A stretch of DNA of 64,000 nt from Mesorhizobium sp. WSM4313 (GTDB lineage: Bacteria > Pseudomonadota > Alphaproteobacteria > Rhizobiales > Rhizobiaceae), in contig NZ_NSFT01000001.1 of the NCBI RefSeq assembly GCF_002294725.1, forward strand, positions 1-64,000. Direction: 5' to 3'. The first letter of the stretch is position 1, and each line of letters opens with the position of its first letter. Shown piece by piece: positions 8,406 through 16,707 of the stretch. The notes beneath the pieces were generated by a model. The model did no database searches. It was not told the DNA's origin and saw only the letters and a program-made list of their open reading frames with translations. The translations under genes were made by a program, and so were the position numbers.

Positions 8406-8612
8406 CTAGTCGATGCCGACCATGACGTCCGAGGCCTTGATCACCGCATAACCCCCTGCTTGCCCTTCTCGAGCGCGAGGTCGGCGACCGCTTGGTGATT
8501 GACACGGTGACTAACGCGTCGCCGCCGATGTCGATCTGACATGCGAAGCGGTGGCTTCCGTTGCCGATCTCGGTCACCTTACCCTTGAGGTGTTGCAGGC
8601 GCTGATCTTCAT
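8406..8612 (-). pseudogene. Decayed Mop/TOBE molybdate-binding protein (molbindin)
   Basis: The remnant has the right length for a ~69-residue single-TOBE molbindin but is broken by three frameshifts. Reading starts with MKISACNT, then changes frame to LKGKVTEIGNG and QIDIGGDALVTVSIT. It changes again to AVADLALEKGKQ and finally to GGYAVIKASDVMVGID with a stop. These pieces, in order, match the classic molbindin pattern. It lies divergently upstream of modABC, so an intracellular molybdate-storage or buffering protein has probably been lost. A sequencing error would have to occur three times to explain it. Confidence 0.8.
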
Positions 8613-8707
8613 GCGTCTCTCCTTGAGCTTCGCCCTTCCGTTTTGCATTCACCGTAGGCTGAGATCGCGCCGGCGCATAATGCCGCGACAGGTGAAAAGC
8701 CTTCCCT

Positions 8708-8731
8708 TGTTATGTTCATACGGATATATCG
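8708..8731. promoter_or_regulatory. Mo-box-like operator upstream of modA
   Basis: The site is TGTTAT-N12-ATATCG. It matches the E. coli modA ModE operator layout (CGTTAT-N12-ATAACG, from memory) with one mismatch in each arm and the same spacer. It lies 47 bases before the modA ATG. It is a candidate for repression by the ModE-like protein encoded at 11497. Confidence 0.45.
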
Positions 8732-8777
8732 GTCCAAGGCCTTTGGCGGCACGGATTTGAAACCAGGGAGAGACTTC

Positions 8778-9572
8778 ATGACGGGCAAGGGTTTCGGGTT
8801 GAAGACGATCGCCATTGGCGGTCTGGCGGCAATGCTGATGACGGCGGTGCCGGCGGCCCATGCCGACGACAAGGTCGTCGTGTTTGCCGCGGCCAGCCTC
8901 AAGGAAGCGCTCGACGCGGTCAACAAGGCCTGCGAGCCGGAAGTCGGCGAAGCAGCGACCATTTCCTACGCGGCGAGCTCGGCTCTGGCCAAGCAGATCG
9001 AAGGCGGCGCGCCGGCCGACATCTTCGTCTCGGCCGACCTCGACTGGATGAAATATCTCTCGGACAAGAAGCTGACCAAGCCTGATACCGAAGTGAAGCT
9101 GCTCGGCAACCAGCTCGTGCTGGTGGCACCGAAGGATTCCGCGGTCGAGACCAAGGTCGAGAAGGGCTTCGACCTCGCCAAGCTGATCGGCGACGGCAGG
9201 CTTGCCATGGGCGATCTCAAGGCCGTGCCGGCCGGCAAATACGGCAAGGCGGCGTTGGAATCGCTGGGCGTCTGGTCGTCCGTCGAGGGCAAGATCGCGC
9301 AGGCCGAGAATGTGCGTGCAGCTCTCAAGCTGGTGTCGACGGGCGAGGCGGCTCTGGGCATCGTCTACGCCACCGACGCGCATGCCGAAAAGGGCGTCAA
9401 GGTCGTCGGCACCTTCCCGGAAGATTCGCATCCGCCGATCATCTACCCGATTGCCCAGACCGCCGATTCGAAGGACAAGGATGCGGCGGCCTTCCTGAAA
9501 TGCGTCGAGTCGGCCAAGGCCGCCGACCTGTTCAAGGAGCAGGGTTTCACGGTGCTCGCACCGAGCAACTGA
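8778..9572 (+). CDS. modA: Molybdate ABC transporter, periplasmic binding protein
   Basis: This 264-residue protein captures molybdate (or tungstate) in the periplasm for ModBC. A Sec signal peptide covers about residues 1-31, with cleavage after ...AAHA. The mature part begins with the typical ModA strand KVVVFAAASLKEALDAV, and the oxyanion-binding segments AASSALAKQIEGGAPADIF and TGEAALGIVYATDA are present. I start at the ATG at 8778, which has a good GGGAGA site, rather than the in-frame ATG at 8712. It is the first gene of modABC; modB follows after 22 bp. Confidence 0.94.
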   Translation: MTGKGFGLKTIAIGGLAAMLMTAVPAAHADDKVVVFAAASLKEALDAVNKACEPEVGEAATISYAASSALAKQIEGGAPADIFVSADLDWMKYLSDKKLTKPDTEVKLLGNQLVLVAPKDSAVETKVEKGFDLAKLIGDGRLAMGDLKAVPAGKYGKAALESLGVWSSVEGKIAQAENVRAALKLVSTGEAALGIVYATDAHAEKGVKVVGTFPEDSHPPIIYPIAQTADSKDKDAAAFLKCVESAKAADLFKEQGFTVLAPSN

Positions 9573-9594
9573 GAAAGGCCGCGCAAACACAATC

Positions 9595-10299
9595 ATGAAC
9601 TGGCTGCTGGACCTCACTCCCGACGAATGGAATGCGGTGCGGCTGTCGATCAGGGTGGCGACGGTGGCGATGATCGCCAGCCTGCCGCCGGGCATCCTGA
9701 TCGCGCTCCTGCTCGCGCGGGGGCGTTTCTGGGGCAAGACGCTGCTCAACGGGCTGGTGCATCTGCCTCTGATCCTGCCGCCGGTGGTGACCGGCTATCT
9801 GCTCTTGCTCACCTTCGGCCGGCGCGGCCCGGCCGGCGCCTTCCTTGCCGAGCATTTCGGCATCATCTTCTCGTTCCGCTGGACAGGCGCGGCACTGGCC
9901 TGCGGGGTCATGGGCTTTCCGCTGATGGTGCGGGCCATCCGGCTTTCGATCGAGGCTGTCGACCGCAGAATCGAAGCGGCGGCCGGCACGCTTGGCGCCA
10001 ATCCGCTCTGGGTGTTCGCCACCATCACGCTGCCGCTGATCCTGCCCGGCCTGATCGCCGGCGCGATCCTTTCCTTCGCCAAGGCGATGGGCGAATTCGG
10101 CGCCACCATTACCTTCGTCTCCAACATCCCTAACGAAACGCAGACGCTGCCCTCGGCGATCTACACCTTCACACAGGTGCCGGGTGGCGATGAAGGCGCG
10201 CTCAGGCTGACGCTGATCTCGATCGTCATCTCGATGGTCGCGCTCATCGCCTCGGAAGTGCTGGCGCGGCGCGTCGGCCGGCGGATGGACATCGAATGA
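9595..10299 (+). CDS. modB: Molybdate ABC transporter, permease
   Basis: This 234-residue inner-membrane protein has about five hydrophobic segments and the EAA-loop signature EAAAGTLGANPLWVFATITLPL (about 121-142) that couples to ModC. MGEFGATITFVSNIP is the conserved ModB/CysT segment. The start is the ATG at 9595. Its stop overlaps the modC start in ATGA, indicating translational coupling. Confidence 0.95.
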   Translation: MNWLLDLTPDEWNAVRLSIRVATVAMIASLPPGILIALLLARGRFWGKTLLNGLVHLPLILPPVVTGYLLLLTFGRRGPAGAFLAEHFGIIFSFRWTGAALACGVMGFPLMVRAIRLSIEAVDRRIEAAAGTLGANPLWVFATITLPLILPGLIAGAILSFAKAMGEFGATITFVSNIPNETQTLPSAIYTFTQVPGGDEGALRLTLISIVISMVALIASEVLARRVGRRMDIE

Positions 10300-11408
10300 C
10301 GCTCTCGGTCGACATCAGCCATCGCCTCGGCGATTTCGCCGTGGAAGCCCGTTTCGAGAGCGCCGGCCGGCTGACGGCGCTGTTCGGGCCCTCCGGCTCG
10401 GGCAAGTCGACGCTGATCAACCTGATCGCCGGCCTGATCCGTCCGGACAAGGGGCTTATCTCGGTCGATGGCAATGTGCTGGTCGACACCGCCGCGCGCA
10501 TCTTCGTGCCCATGCACAAGCGGCGCATCGGCATGGTGTTCCAGGATGCGCGGCTGTTCCCGCATATGAGCGTCGCCGGCAATCTGCGCTACGGTCGCTG
10601 GTTCACGCCGGCGTCCGAACGCTACGCCAAGATGGATGCGGTGGTCGACCTGCTCGGCATCGGTCACCTGCTCGACCGTCGGCCGGCGAAACTGTCGGGC
10701 GGCGAAAAGCAGCGTGTCGCGATCGGCCGCGCGCTGCTTGCCAGCCCGAAACTGCTTCTGATGGACGAGCCGCTCGCATCGCTCGACGAAGCGCGCAAGG
10801 CCGAGATCCTGCCCTATATCGAACGGCTACGCGACGAGACGAAGATCCCGATCGTCTATGTCAGCCATTCCGTCGCCGAGGTGGCGCGGCTCGCGAGCGA
10901 CGTCGTGGTGCTTTCGCAAGGCAAGGTCGCGGCCGCGGGGCCGACCGAGGCGATCATGCAGCGGCTGGATCTGCTGCCGGCGGAGGAGCGCGGCGAGGGC
11001 GGAGCGGTGCTCGACACCAAAGTCCTGCGTCACGACGAGGTCTTTGGCATGACGGTGCTTGCCTCGCAGGCCGGCGAGATCCGCGTACCGAAACTGGCGC
11101 GGGCGGCGGGTGCTCCGGTGCGCATTCGCATCCGCGCCCGCGACGTGATGGTCGCCGTCGAGAGGCCCGCCGGCCTCAGCGCGCTCAACATCCTGCCGGG
11201 AACCATCGTCAGCATGAAACCGGGCGAGGGACCCGAGGTGGAAATCGGCATCGATTGCCGCGGTGCCACTGTCGTCGCGCGGATCACCGAGCAATCGCGG
11301 CTGGCGCTTGGTCTCAAGCTGGGAAGCCAGGTCTTCGCGGTCGTCAAGACCGTGAGCTTCGATCGCGCAAACACGGGTGGCGGCTTGCCGGCTGAAGCCG
11401 ACGTTTGA
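10296..11408 (+). CDS. modC: Molybdate ABC transporter, ATP-binding protein
   Basis: This 370-residue ATPase powers molybdate import. It has a Walker A GPSGSGKS (31-38), an ABC signature LSGGEKQRVAIGRALL, a Walker B LLLMDEP and an H-loop in YVSHSVAEV. The C-terminal part (about 290-355) is a TOBE domain with SALNILPGTIVSM, which binds oxyanion and allows feedback. Its start overlaps the modB stop. A Mo-box-like inverted repeat begins 16 bp after its stop, before the ModE-like gene. Confidence 0.95.
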   Translation: MTLSVDISHRLGDFAVEARFESAGRLTALFGPSGSGKSTLINLIAGLIRPDKGLISVDGNVLVDTAARIFVPMHKRRIGMVFQDARLFPHMSVAGNLRYGRWFTPASERYAKMDAVVDLLGIGHLLDRRPAKLSGGEKQRVAIGRALLASPKLLLMDEPLASLDEARKAEILPYIERLRDETKIPIVYVSHSVAEVARLASDVVVLSQGKVAAAGPTEAIMQRLDLLPAEERGEGGAVLDTKVLRHDEVFGMTVLASQAGEIRVPKLARAAGAPVRIRIRARDVMVAVERPAGLSALNILPGTIVSMKPGEGPEVEIGIDCRGATVVARITEQSRLALGLKLGSQVFAVVKTVSFDRANTGGGLPAEADV

Positions 11409-11423
11409 GGAGTCCGATCATGC

Positions 11424-11446
11424 CGCTATGTATATTTGGAATAGCG
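11424..11446. promoter_or_regulatory. Mo-box-like inverted repeat upstream of modE-like gene
   Basis: The arms CGCTAT and ATAGCG are perfect complements separated by 11 AT-rich bases. This is the arrangement of ModE-type operators. It lies 51 bases before the start of the ModE-like gene and suggests autoregulation. Confidence 0.5.
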
Positions 11447-11496
11447 CTTGCTTTCGGCAGGGACTATTGTGGGGCCGTGACGTCCGAGGAGATGAA

Positions 11497-11853
11497 ATGC
11501 CGTCGCTGAGCCTGCGGATAAATCTCGACCCCGACGGCCGGATCGGCCCGGGCAAGATCGAGCTTCTCGAGCAGATCGCCGCCTTCGGCTCGATCTCGGC
11601 CGCGGCGCGCGGCATGGAGATGTCCTACAAGCATGCCTGGGATCTGGTCGAGGACATGAACCGCGTGTTCGGCAAGCCGCTGGTCGCGGCGCAGACCGGC
11701 GGCCGCAAGGGCGGCGGCGCGCAATTGACATCGGCGGGTTTGGCGGTCGTCAGCCGGTTTCGCGCCATAGAGCGCGCCGCTTCGTCGGCCGCCGCCGTCC
11801 ATATGCAGGCTCTGCAGGCGGAGATCGATGCTGGAGTAGGGAGTAGGGAGTAG
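11497..11853 (+). CDS. ModE-like winged-helix regulator (DNA-binding domain only)
   Basis: This 118-residue protein matches the N-terminal DNA-binding domain of ModE: DGRIGPGKIELLEQIAAFGSISAAARGMEMSYKHAWDLVEDMN, with the family motif GGRKGGGAQLT. The C-terminal molbindin domains of E. coli ModE are absent, so molybdate sensing would have to be indirect or dispensable. I start at the ATG at 11497 with GAGGAG upstream. It follows modABC and probably controls that operon. The last residues and stop codon lie in a GGAGTAG simple-sequence repeat, so its C-terminus may be variable. Confidence 0.85.
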   Translation: MPSLSLRINLDPDGRIGPGKIELLEQIAAFGSISAAARGMEMSYKHAWDLVEDMNRVFGKPLVAAQTGGRKGGGAQLTSAGLAVVSRFRAIERAASSAAAVHMQALQAEIDAGVGSRE

Positions 11854-11958
11854 GGAGTAGGGGAGTAGGGGAGTAGGGGAGTAGGATGTGACGTCCTGGC
11901 CGCCTGCGCATGCGATGTGCGCTCTCTATTGCCTTACTCCCCTACTCCCTTACTCCCC
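11832..11958. repeat. GGAGTAG simple-sequence run with inverted counterpart
   Basis: About seven GGAGTAG-type units (7-8 bp, 11832-11885) are followed 48 bp later by three inverted units (11934-11958, TTACTCCCC type). The two runs can pair into a long hairpin. The left run carries the modE-like stop codon and the right run carries the cobF stop codon, so the structure lies exactly between two convergent genes and may act as a bidirectional terminator. Copy-number slippage is likely. Confidence 0.75.
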
Positions 11959-12714
11959 TGATTTTCTCAGCAGATAAATGTCCATGATCCAGCCCTTCTT
12001 TCGTCTGGCGTCTTCACGAACCCTTTCGATTTCGGCACCGACGTCGCCCAGGCGTCCGGAGATGACGATCTCGTCGGGCGTGCCGAGATAGGCGCCCCAC
12101 TGGATAAGGACGTCCTTGTCGGCAAGCGTGTTGAAGGCGCATTTGCCGTCGAGCATGACGACGGTGGAGCCGGCATTGGCTGGCAGTCCTTCTTCGGTTA
12201 ACCGGCGACCGGTCGTCACCAGGATCGAATCGCCGATGCGGTTGAGCGCGGTCGCGTGGGCGGCGGCCAGCGCCTGGATCGCGGTGATGCCGGGGATGAC
12301 CTCGAGCTCGAAACCGACATTGCCTCTCAGGCGCACGCGCTCGAGGATGCGCAGCGCGCTGTCATAGAGCGACGGATCGCCCCAGATCAGGAACGCGCCG
12401 CAGCCGTCTTCGGCAAGCTCGTCGCGGATCAGCGCCTCATAGATCTCGGCGATCGCCTCGTGCCAGTCGTCGACTGTCACACGATAGGACGATGTCGGTT
12501 CGGCCCGAACCGGCACATCGAACTCGACCCGGCGCGATTTCGGATTGGTGACGAAGCGGTCGCAGATCTGCCGGCGCAGATCGGCAAGATCGTTCTTCTT
12601 CGCTCCCTTGTCGGGAATGAACAGCGCGTCGGCGCGGTTCAGGCCGTCGATGGCCTGGACCGTCATGTGGTCGGGATTGCCGGCGCCGATGCCGATGACG
12701 AGAAGCTTGCGCAT
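11950..12714 (-). CDS. cobF: Precorrin-6A synthase (deacetylating)
   Basis: This 254-residue SAM-dependent methyltransferase of aerobic cobalamin synthesis methylates C-1 of precorrin-5 with loss of the acetyl group. It begins MRKLLVIGIGAGNPDHMTVQAI, the tetrapyrrole-methylase glycine-rich motif, and has the CobF pattern IPDKGAKKNDLADLRRQIC and LIWGDPSLYDSALRIL. The start is the ATG at 12714. It stands alone here, away from other cob genes. Its stop lies in the inverted simple repeat shared with the modE-like gene. Confidence 0.93.
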   Translation of the reverse strand: MRKLLVIGIGAGNPDHMTVQAIDGLNRADALFIPDKGAKKNDLADLRRQICDRFVTNPKSRRVEFDVPVRAEPTSSYRVTVDDWHEAIAEIYEALIRDELAEDGCGAFLIWGDPSLYDSALRILERVRLRGNVGFELEVIPGITAIQALAAAHATALNRIGDSILVTTGRRLTEEGLPANAGSTVVMLDGKCAFNTLADKDVLIQWGAYLGTPDEIVISGRLGDVGAEIERVREDARRKKGWIMDIYLLRKSGE

Positions 12715-12857
12715 GGCGATCTCCTGCCCGATCGGCGACGCGGTGTCCAGAAGTACCCGTATCCGGTGACGAAGGGCTTTGAAACGCTATCTTGAAACGG
12801 GTAGATGGAAGAGCGCATCCGGCTGATCCGGGTATCGCGGCACAGAGGAGGGGGTCC

Positions 12858-13871
12858 ATGTTACGCACCGTAACGACCGCAGCGCTTGTAATAACGGCCG
12901 CTCCGGCCTTCGCCAATGATTCCGTCGCCGAGCTCGGCACAGGCGGGCTGATCCTGTCGCGCAGCGACGCCGTCGCCATGCAGAGCGAGGATCTTTTCAT
13001 CTCGCCGGAGAAGGTGACGGTCGACTATGTCTTCCGCAACAACACCGACAAGGATGTCAGCTCCATAGTCGCGTTCCCGATGCCCGACATCGAGGGCGAT
13101 CCGAACGAGATGCCGGCAATCCCGGAGGCTCAGAGCGATAATTTCCTCGGCTTCGAGGTGACGATCGACGGCGTCGATGCGAAGCCGCAGCTGGAGCAAA
13201 AGGCGCTGGCGCTCGGCATCGACATCACCGCTGACCTCAAGGCGCAGAACGTGCCGCTCTATCCATTCGGCGGCGCCGCCAAGGCGGCGCTGGCGAAGCT
13301 GCCCAAGGATATCGCCAAGGACTGGGAAGATCGCGGCATCATCATCGAAGATACCGCCGATGACGGCTCGGGCATGCAAACCACCTTTGCGCCGTTCTGG
13401 CAGCTGCGCTCGACCTACTGGTGGCGCTCGACCTTCCCAGCCAACAAGGAGGTCCATGTTTCGCACCGCTACAAGCCCAGCGTCGGCGGCACGTCCTCGG
13501 TCAGCTTCTTCTATGATGGCCAGTTCCAGGGTCAGTATGCGGCCTACAAGACCCGCTATTGCATGGATCAGACGTTCGAGAACGCGGTGCGCAAGGCGGC
13601 CAAGGCGAATCCGGACGGTTATCCGAAATATTACGAGAGCCGCATCGCCTATATCCTGACCACCGGCGGCAACTGGGCGGCCGGGACGATTGGCAATTTC
13701 AAGCTCACCATCGACAAGGGCAGCCCGAGCAATCTGGTGTCGTTCTGTGGTGACAATGTAAAAAAGGTCGGCCCGACGACATTCGAGATGACGGCCAAGG
13801 ATTTCTATCCCGAGCACGATATCGACATCCTCCTGCTGGAGCCGTCGGACAATGGCGGGAACGGCGGCTGA
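12858..13871 (+). CDS. DUF4424 family exported protein
   Basis: This 337-residue protein has a short Sec signal peptide (MLRTVTTAALVITAAPAFA, cleavage near residue 19). The mature part shows DUF4424 features such as GGLILSRSDAVAMQSEDLFIS, VDYVFRNNTDKDVSSIVAFPMPDI and SVSFFYDGQFQGQYAAYK. It is presumably periplasmic; its function is unknown. The ATG at 12858 has a strong GAGGAGGGGG site. Its stop overlaps the folA start by one base (TGATG), so the two may be co-translated, although no functional link is evident. Confidence 0.8.
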   Translation: MLRTVTTAALVITAAPAFANDSVAELGTGGLILSRSDAVAMQSEDLFISPEKVTVDYVFRNNTDKDVSSIVAFPMPDIEGDPNEMPAIPEAQSDNFLGFEVTIDGVDAKPQLEQKALALGIDITADLKAQNVPLYPFGGAAKAALAKLPKDIAKDWEDRGIIIEDTADDGSGMQTTFAPFWQLRSTYWWRSTFPANKEVHVSHRYKPSVGGTSSVSFFYDGQFQGQYAAYKTRYCMDQTFENAVRKAAKANPDGYPKYYESRIAYILTTGGNWAAGTIGNFKLTIDKGSPSNLVSFCGDNVKKVGPTTFEMTAKDFYPEHDIDILLLEPSDNGGNGG

Positions 13872-14389
13872 TGGATATCGCGATCTATGTCGCCATCGCC
13901 GAAAACGGCGTGATCGGCCGCGAAGGCGGCCTGCCGTGGCGGCTTTCCACCGATCTCAAGCGCTTCAAGGCCGACACGATGGGCAAGCCGATCATCATGG
14001 GCCGCAAGACCTATGAAGGCATCGGCCGGCCGCTGCCCGGCCGGCTCAATATCGTGGTGACGCGCGACAAGGCCTGGCGCGCCGAGGGCATCGAGGTGGC
14101 CCACTCGCTGGATGACGCGATCGCGCTGGCCAGGGTGCGCGGACGCTGCATGGCGGGAGCTGAGGAGGTCTGCGTGGTCGGTGGCGGCGAGATCTATGCC
14201 CAGGCCTTGCCGCTTGCCGACCGGCTGCATGTGACCCATGTGCTGGCCAGCGTCGATGGCGATGCGCATTTCCCGCCGATCGATCCAAGTATCTGGCAAG
14301 TCGTCAGCGCCGAGGATTTTCCTGCCGGCGAGAAAGACAGCCACGCCACGCGTTACACGGTTTACGAGCGCCGGCGCGACGATCGTTGA
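13871..14389 (+). CDS. folA: Dihydrofolate reductase
   Basis: This 172-residue enzyme reduces dihydrofolate with NADPH to tetrahydrofolate. It shows the canonical segments IAENGVIGREGGLPWRLSTDLKRFKADT (substrate and Trp loop), MGRKTYEGIGRPLPGR (NADPH site) and VVGGGEIYAQALPLADRLHVTHV. It recycles the dihydrofolate made by ThyA (7598). The ATG at 13871 overlaps the stop of the preceding DUF4424 gene. Confidence 0.95.
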   Translation: MDIAIYVAIAENGVIGREGGLPWRLSTDLKRFKADTMGKPIIMGRKTYEGIGRPLPGRLNIVVTRDKAWRAEGIEVAHSLDDAIALARVRGRCMAGAEEVCVVGGGEIYAQALPLADRLHVTHVLASVDGDAHFPPIDPSIWQVVSAEDFPAGEKDSHATRYTVYERRRDDR

Positions 14390-14492
14390 CGACGACAAAG
14401 GGTCGCTACCCGTCCAAATCGCACGGGGACGATGGCACATCGCGTTGAAAGCGGGTCAAGGCGTCCCTATAGAAGAACGGTGTTGCAGCGGC

Positions 14493-14512
14493 GCGCGTCC
14501 AACCGGACGCGC
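14493..14512. terminator. Hairpin after folA
   Basis: An 8-bp perfect stem (GCGCGTCC / GGACGCGC) closes a 4-nt loop. It lies about 100 bp after folA and lacks a T run, so terminator function is uncertain. Confidence 0.35.
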
Positions 14513-14542
14513 AAGAGGCCGCCGTAATACTTTGATTTTGGG

Positions 14543-14587
14543 GCATGATTCCTTTTCGAAAACCGATATGGGTTTTCGTGGTCATGC
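14543..14587. repeat. Intergenic palindromic repeat (GCATGA...TCATGC type)
   Basis: Ends GCATGA and TCATGC enclose an inner TTTTCGAAAACC / GGTTTTCG pair. Similar hairpins occur at 48364-48408 and 61168-61214 in this window. It resembles the small palindromic repeats scattered in rhizobial intergenic regions. It lies 50 bp before hflK. Confidence 0.6.
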
Positions 14588-14636
14588 GCTAGGATTGCGC
14601 CGCAAGGCCTGAGGGAACCGAAGCGAAAGGACATTC

Positions 14637-15752
14637 ATGCCCTGGAACGACAAGAGCGGTGGCGGCGGCCCATGGGGCGGCGGCGGCAATCAGGGGCCCT
14701 GGGGGCAGGGACCGAAAGGGCCAAGCGGCCCGCAGGGTTCGCCCCCCGATCTTGAGGACATCATCCGCCGCGGCCAGGACAGGCTGCGGCGCGCGCTTCC
14801 GGGCGGCGGCGGCGCCAGTCCGGCCGTGCTCGGGCTGATCGCGCTGGCCCTCATCGTGCTGTGGGCCTTCAAGGCGATCTATACCGTGCAGCCCGACGAG
14901 GTTGCGGTCGAACTGCGCTTCGGCCAGCCGAAGTCCGAGCTTTCGCAGCCGGGCCTGCATTTCCACTGGTGGCCGATCGAAACGGTCGAGACCGCCAAGA
15001 TCTCCGAGCAGCTCGTCAGCATCGGCGGCGGGTCGAGCAGCGGCTCCGGGCTGATGCTCTCCGGCGACCAGAACATCGTCAACGTGCAGTTCTCGGTCGC
15101 CTACCAGGTCTCCGATCCCAAAGCCTATCTGTTCGATGTTTCAGATCCCGACGGCATGCTGACCCAGGTCGCCGAGAGCGCCATGCGCGAAGTCGTCGGC
15201 CGGCGGCCGGCGCAGGACATCTTCCGCGACGACCGCCAGGGTATCGCAACCGGGGTGCGCGAGATCATCCAGGGCACGCTCGACGGCTACAAGACCGGTC
15301 TCCAGGTCAACGCAGTCTCGATCGAGGACGCAGCGCCCCCGCGCGAGGTGGCCGACGCGTTCGACGAGGTGCAGCGCGCCGAGCAGGACGAGGACAAGTT
15401 CGTCGAGCAGGCCAACCAGTATTCCAACCAGAAGCTCGGCCAAGCGCGCGGCCAGGCGGCTCAGGTCCGGGAGGACGCCGCCGCCTACAAGAACCGCGTC
15501 GTGCAGGAGGCGGAAGGCGAGGCGCAGCGCTTCATCTCTGTCTACAACGAATATGCCAAGGCGCCCGACGTCACGCGCAAGCGCCTCTACCTCGAAACCA
15601 TGGAGAAGATCCTGAAGGACTCCAACAAGGTCGTCGTCGAGCAGGGGAACGGTCAGGGCGTGCTGCCTTACCTGCCGCTGCCGGCTTTGCAGCCGAAAGC
15701 GCAGCCGGCGCCGGCCCCGCTGGGCGGCGTCACGACGGGAGGCAACCAGTGA
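14637..15752 (+). CDS. hflK: FtsH-modulator membrane protein HflK
   Basis: This 371-residue protein has a glycine/proline-rich cytoplasmic N-terminus (about 1-55), one membrane segment (about 61-80, VLGLIALALIVLWAFKAIYTV) and a periplasmic SPFH/band-7 domain. A long charged helix (DEDKFVEQANQYSNQKLGQARGQ...) follows. With HflC it forms a large cage around the FtsH protease and tunes degradation of membrane proteins. The stop overlaps the hflC ATG by one base. The order hflK-hflC-DUF2065-degP is usual in rhizobia. Confidence 0.95.
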   Translation: MPWNDKSGGGGPWGGGGNQGPWGQGPKGPSGPQGSPPDLEDIIRRGQDRLRRALPGGGGASPAVLGLIALALIVLWAFKAIYTVQPDEVAVELRFGQPKSELSQPGLHFHWWPIETVETAKISEQLVSIGGGSSSGSGLMLSGDQNIVNVQFSVAYQVSDPKAYLFDVSDPDGMLTQVAESAMREVVGRRPAQDIFRDDRQGIATGVREIIQGTLDGYKTGLQVNAVSIEDAAPPREVADAFDEVQRAEQDEDKFVEQANQYSNQKLGQARGQAAQVREDAAAYKNRVVQEAEGEAQRFISVYNEYAKAPDVTRKRLYLETMEKILKDSNKVVVEQGNGQGVLPYLPLPALQPKAQPAPAPLGGVTTGGNQ

Positions 15753-16702
15753 TGGCCAACCGTCTTCCCATCGTCGCCGTCATCGCGGCTGTCCTTCTGT
15801 TCCTGCTCTACTCCGCGGTGTTCGTGGTCAATGCCGGCCAGCAGGCGATCGTGCTCAGGTTCGGCGAGATCATCGACGTCAAGAACGAGCCCGGCATCTA
15901 CTTCAAGGCGCCGTTCGCCTTCTTCGATGCAGACAGCGTGCAGATGGTCGAGAAGCGGGTGATGCGCTTCGACCTCGACAACATCCGCGTCCAGGTCTCG
16001 GGCGGTAAGTTCTACGAGGTCGACGCCTTCATCGCCTACCGCATCTCGGATCCGCGCACGTTCCGCGCGGCGGTGTCCGGTCAGGTTGAACTGGCCGAGG
16101 CACGGCTGCGGACACGTCTCGATGCGGCGCTGCGCCGTGTCTATGGCCTGCGCGACTTCGAGGCCGCGCTTTCGGAGGAGCGCGGCGTCATGATGCGCGA
16201 GGTGCGTGATCAGCTTCGCCCCGATGCGACCTCGCTCGGCCTCGACATCGAGGATGTGCGCATCCGGCGGACCGACCTGACGGCGGAGGTCTCACAGCAG
16301 ACCTATGACCGCATGAAGGCCGAGCGCCTGGCGGAAGCCGAGCGTCTGAGGGCGCGCGGCAACGAGGCCGCGCAGCGCATCAGGGCGCGGGCCGACCGCG
16401 AGGTCGTCGAGATCGTCGCCGAGGCGCAGAAAGAATCGGAAATCCTGCGCGGTGAAGGCGAGGCGCAGCGCAGCGCGACCTTCGCGGACGCCTATAAGCG
16501 CGATCCGGCCTTCTTCGATTTCTATCGCTCGATGAATGCCTACGGCACGGCGCTGGACAGCACCGGAACGACTATGGTGCTCTCGCCCGAATCCGAGTTC
16601 TTCCGCTACTTCCGCGATCCGGGCAGCAAGCCTCAGCCCGGACAGCCGGCCGCGCCCGCGACGTCTGCCGCACCGGCCGCGCAACCCAGCACCGCCCAGT
16701 AG
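15752..16702 (+). CDS. hflC: FtsH-modulator membrane protein HflC
   Basis: This 316-residue partner of HflK has a single N-terminal membrane anchor (about 5-25) and an SPFH domain (VLRFGEIIDVKNEPGIYFKAPF...). A charged coiled coil with the HflC segment QTYDRMKAERLAEAERLRARG follows, and a Pro/Ala-rich tail ends the protein. The ATG at 15752 overlaps the hflK stop (TGATG), giving stoichiometric coupling. A long upstream open frame in this phase lies inside hflK and is not coding. Confidence 0.95.
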   Translation: MANRLPIVAVIAAVLLFLLYSAVFVVNAGQQAIVLRFGEIIDVKNEPGIYFKAPFAFFDADSVQMVEKRVMRFDLDNIRVQVSGGKFYEVDAFIAYRISDPRTFRAAVSGQVELAEARLRTRLDAALRRVYGLRDFEAALSEERGVMMREVRDQLRPDATSLGLDIEDVRIRRTDLTAEVSQQTYDRMKAERLAEAERLRARGNEAAQRIRARADREVVEIVAEAQKESEILRGEGEAQRSATFADAYKRDPAFFDFYRSMNAYGTALDSTGTTMVLSPESEFFRYFRDPGSKPQPGQPAAPATSAAPAAQPSTAQ

Positions 16703-16707
16703 CGGCG

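Noticed and set aside
11832..11958. CRISPR-like array
   Set aside because: The units are 7-8 bp with no spacers and no cas genes; this is a simple-sequence repeat.
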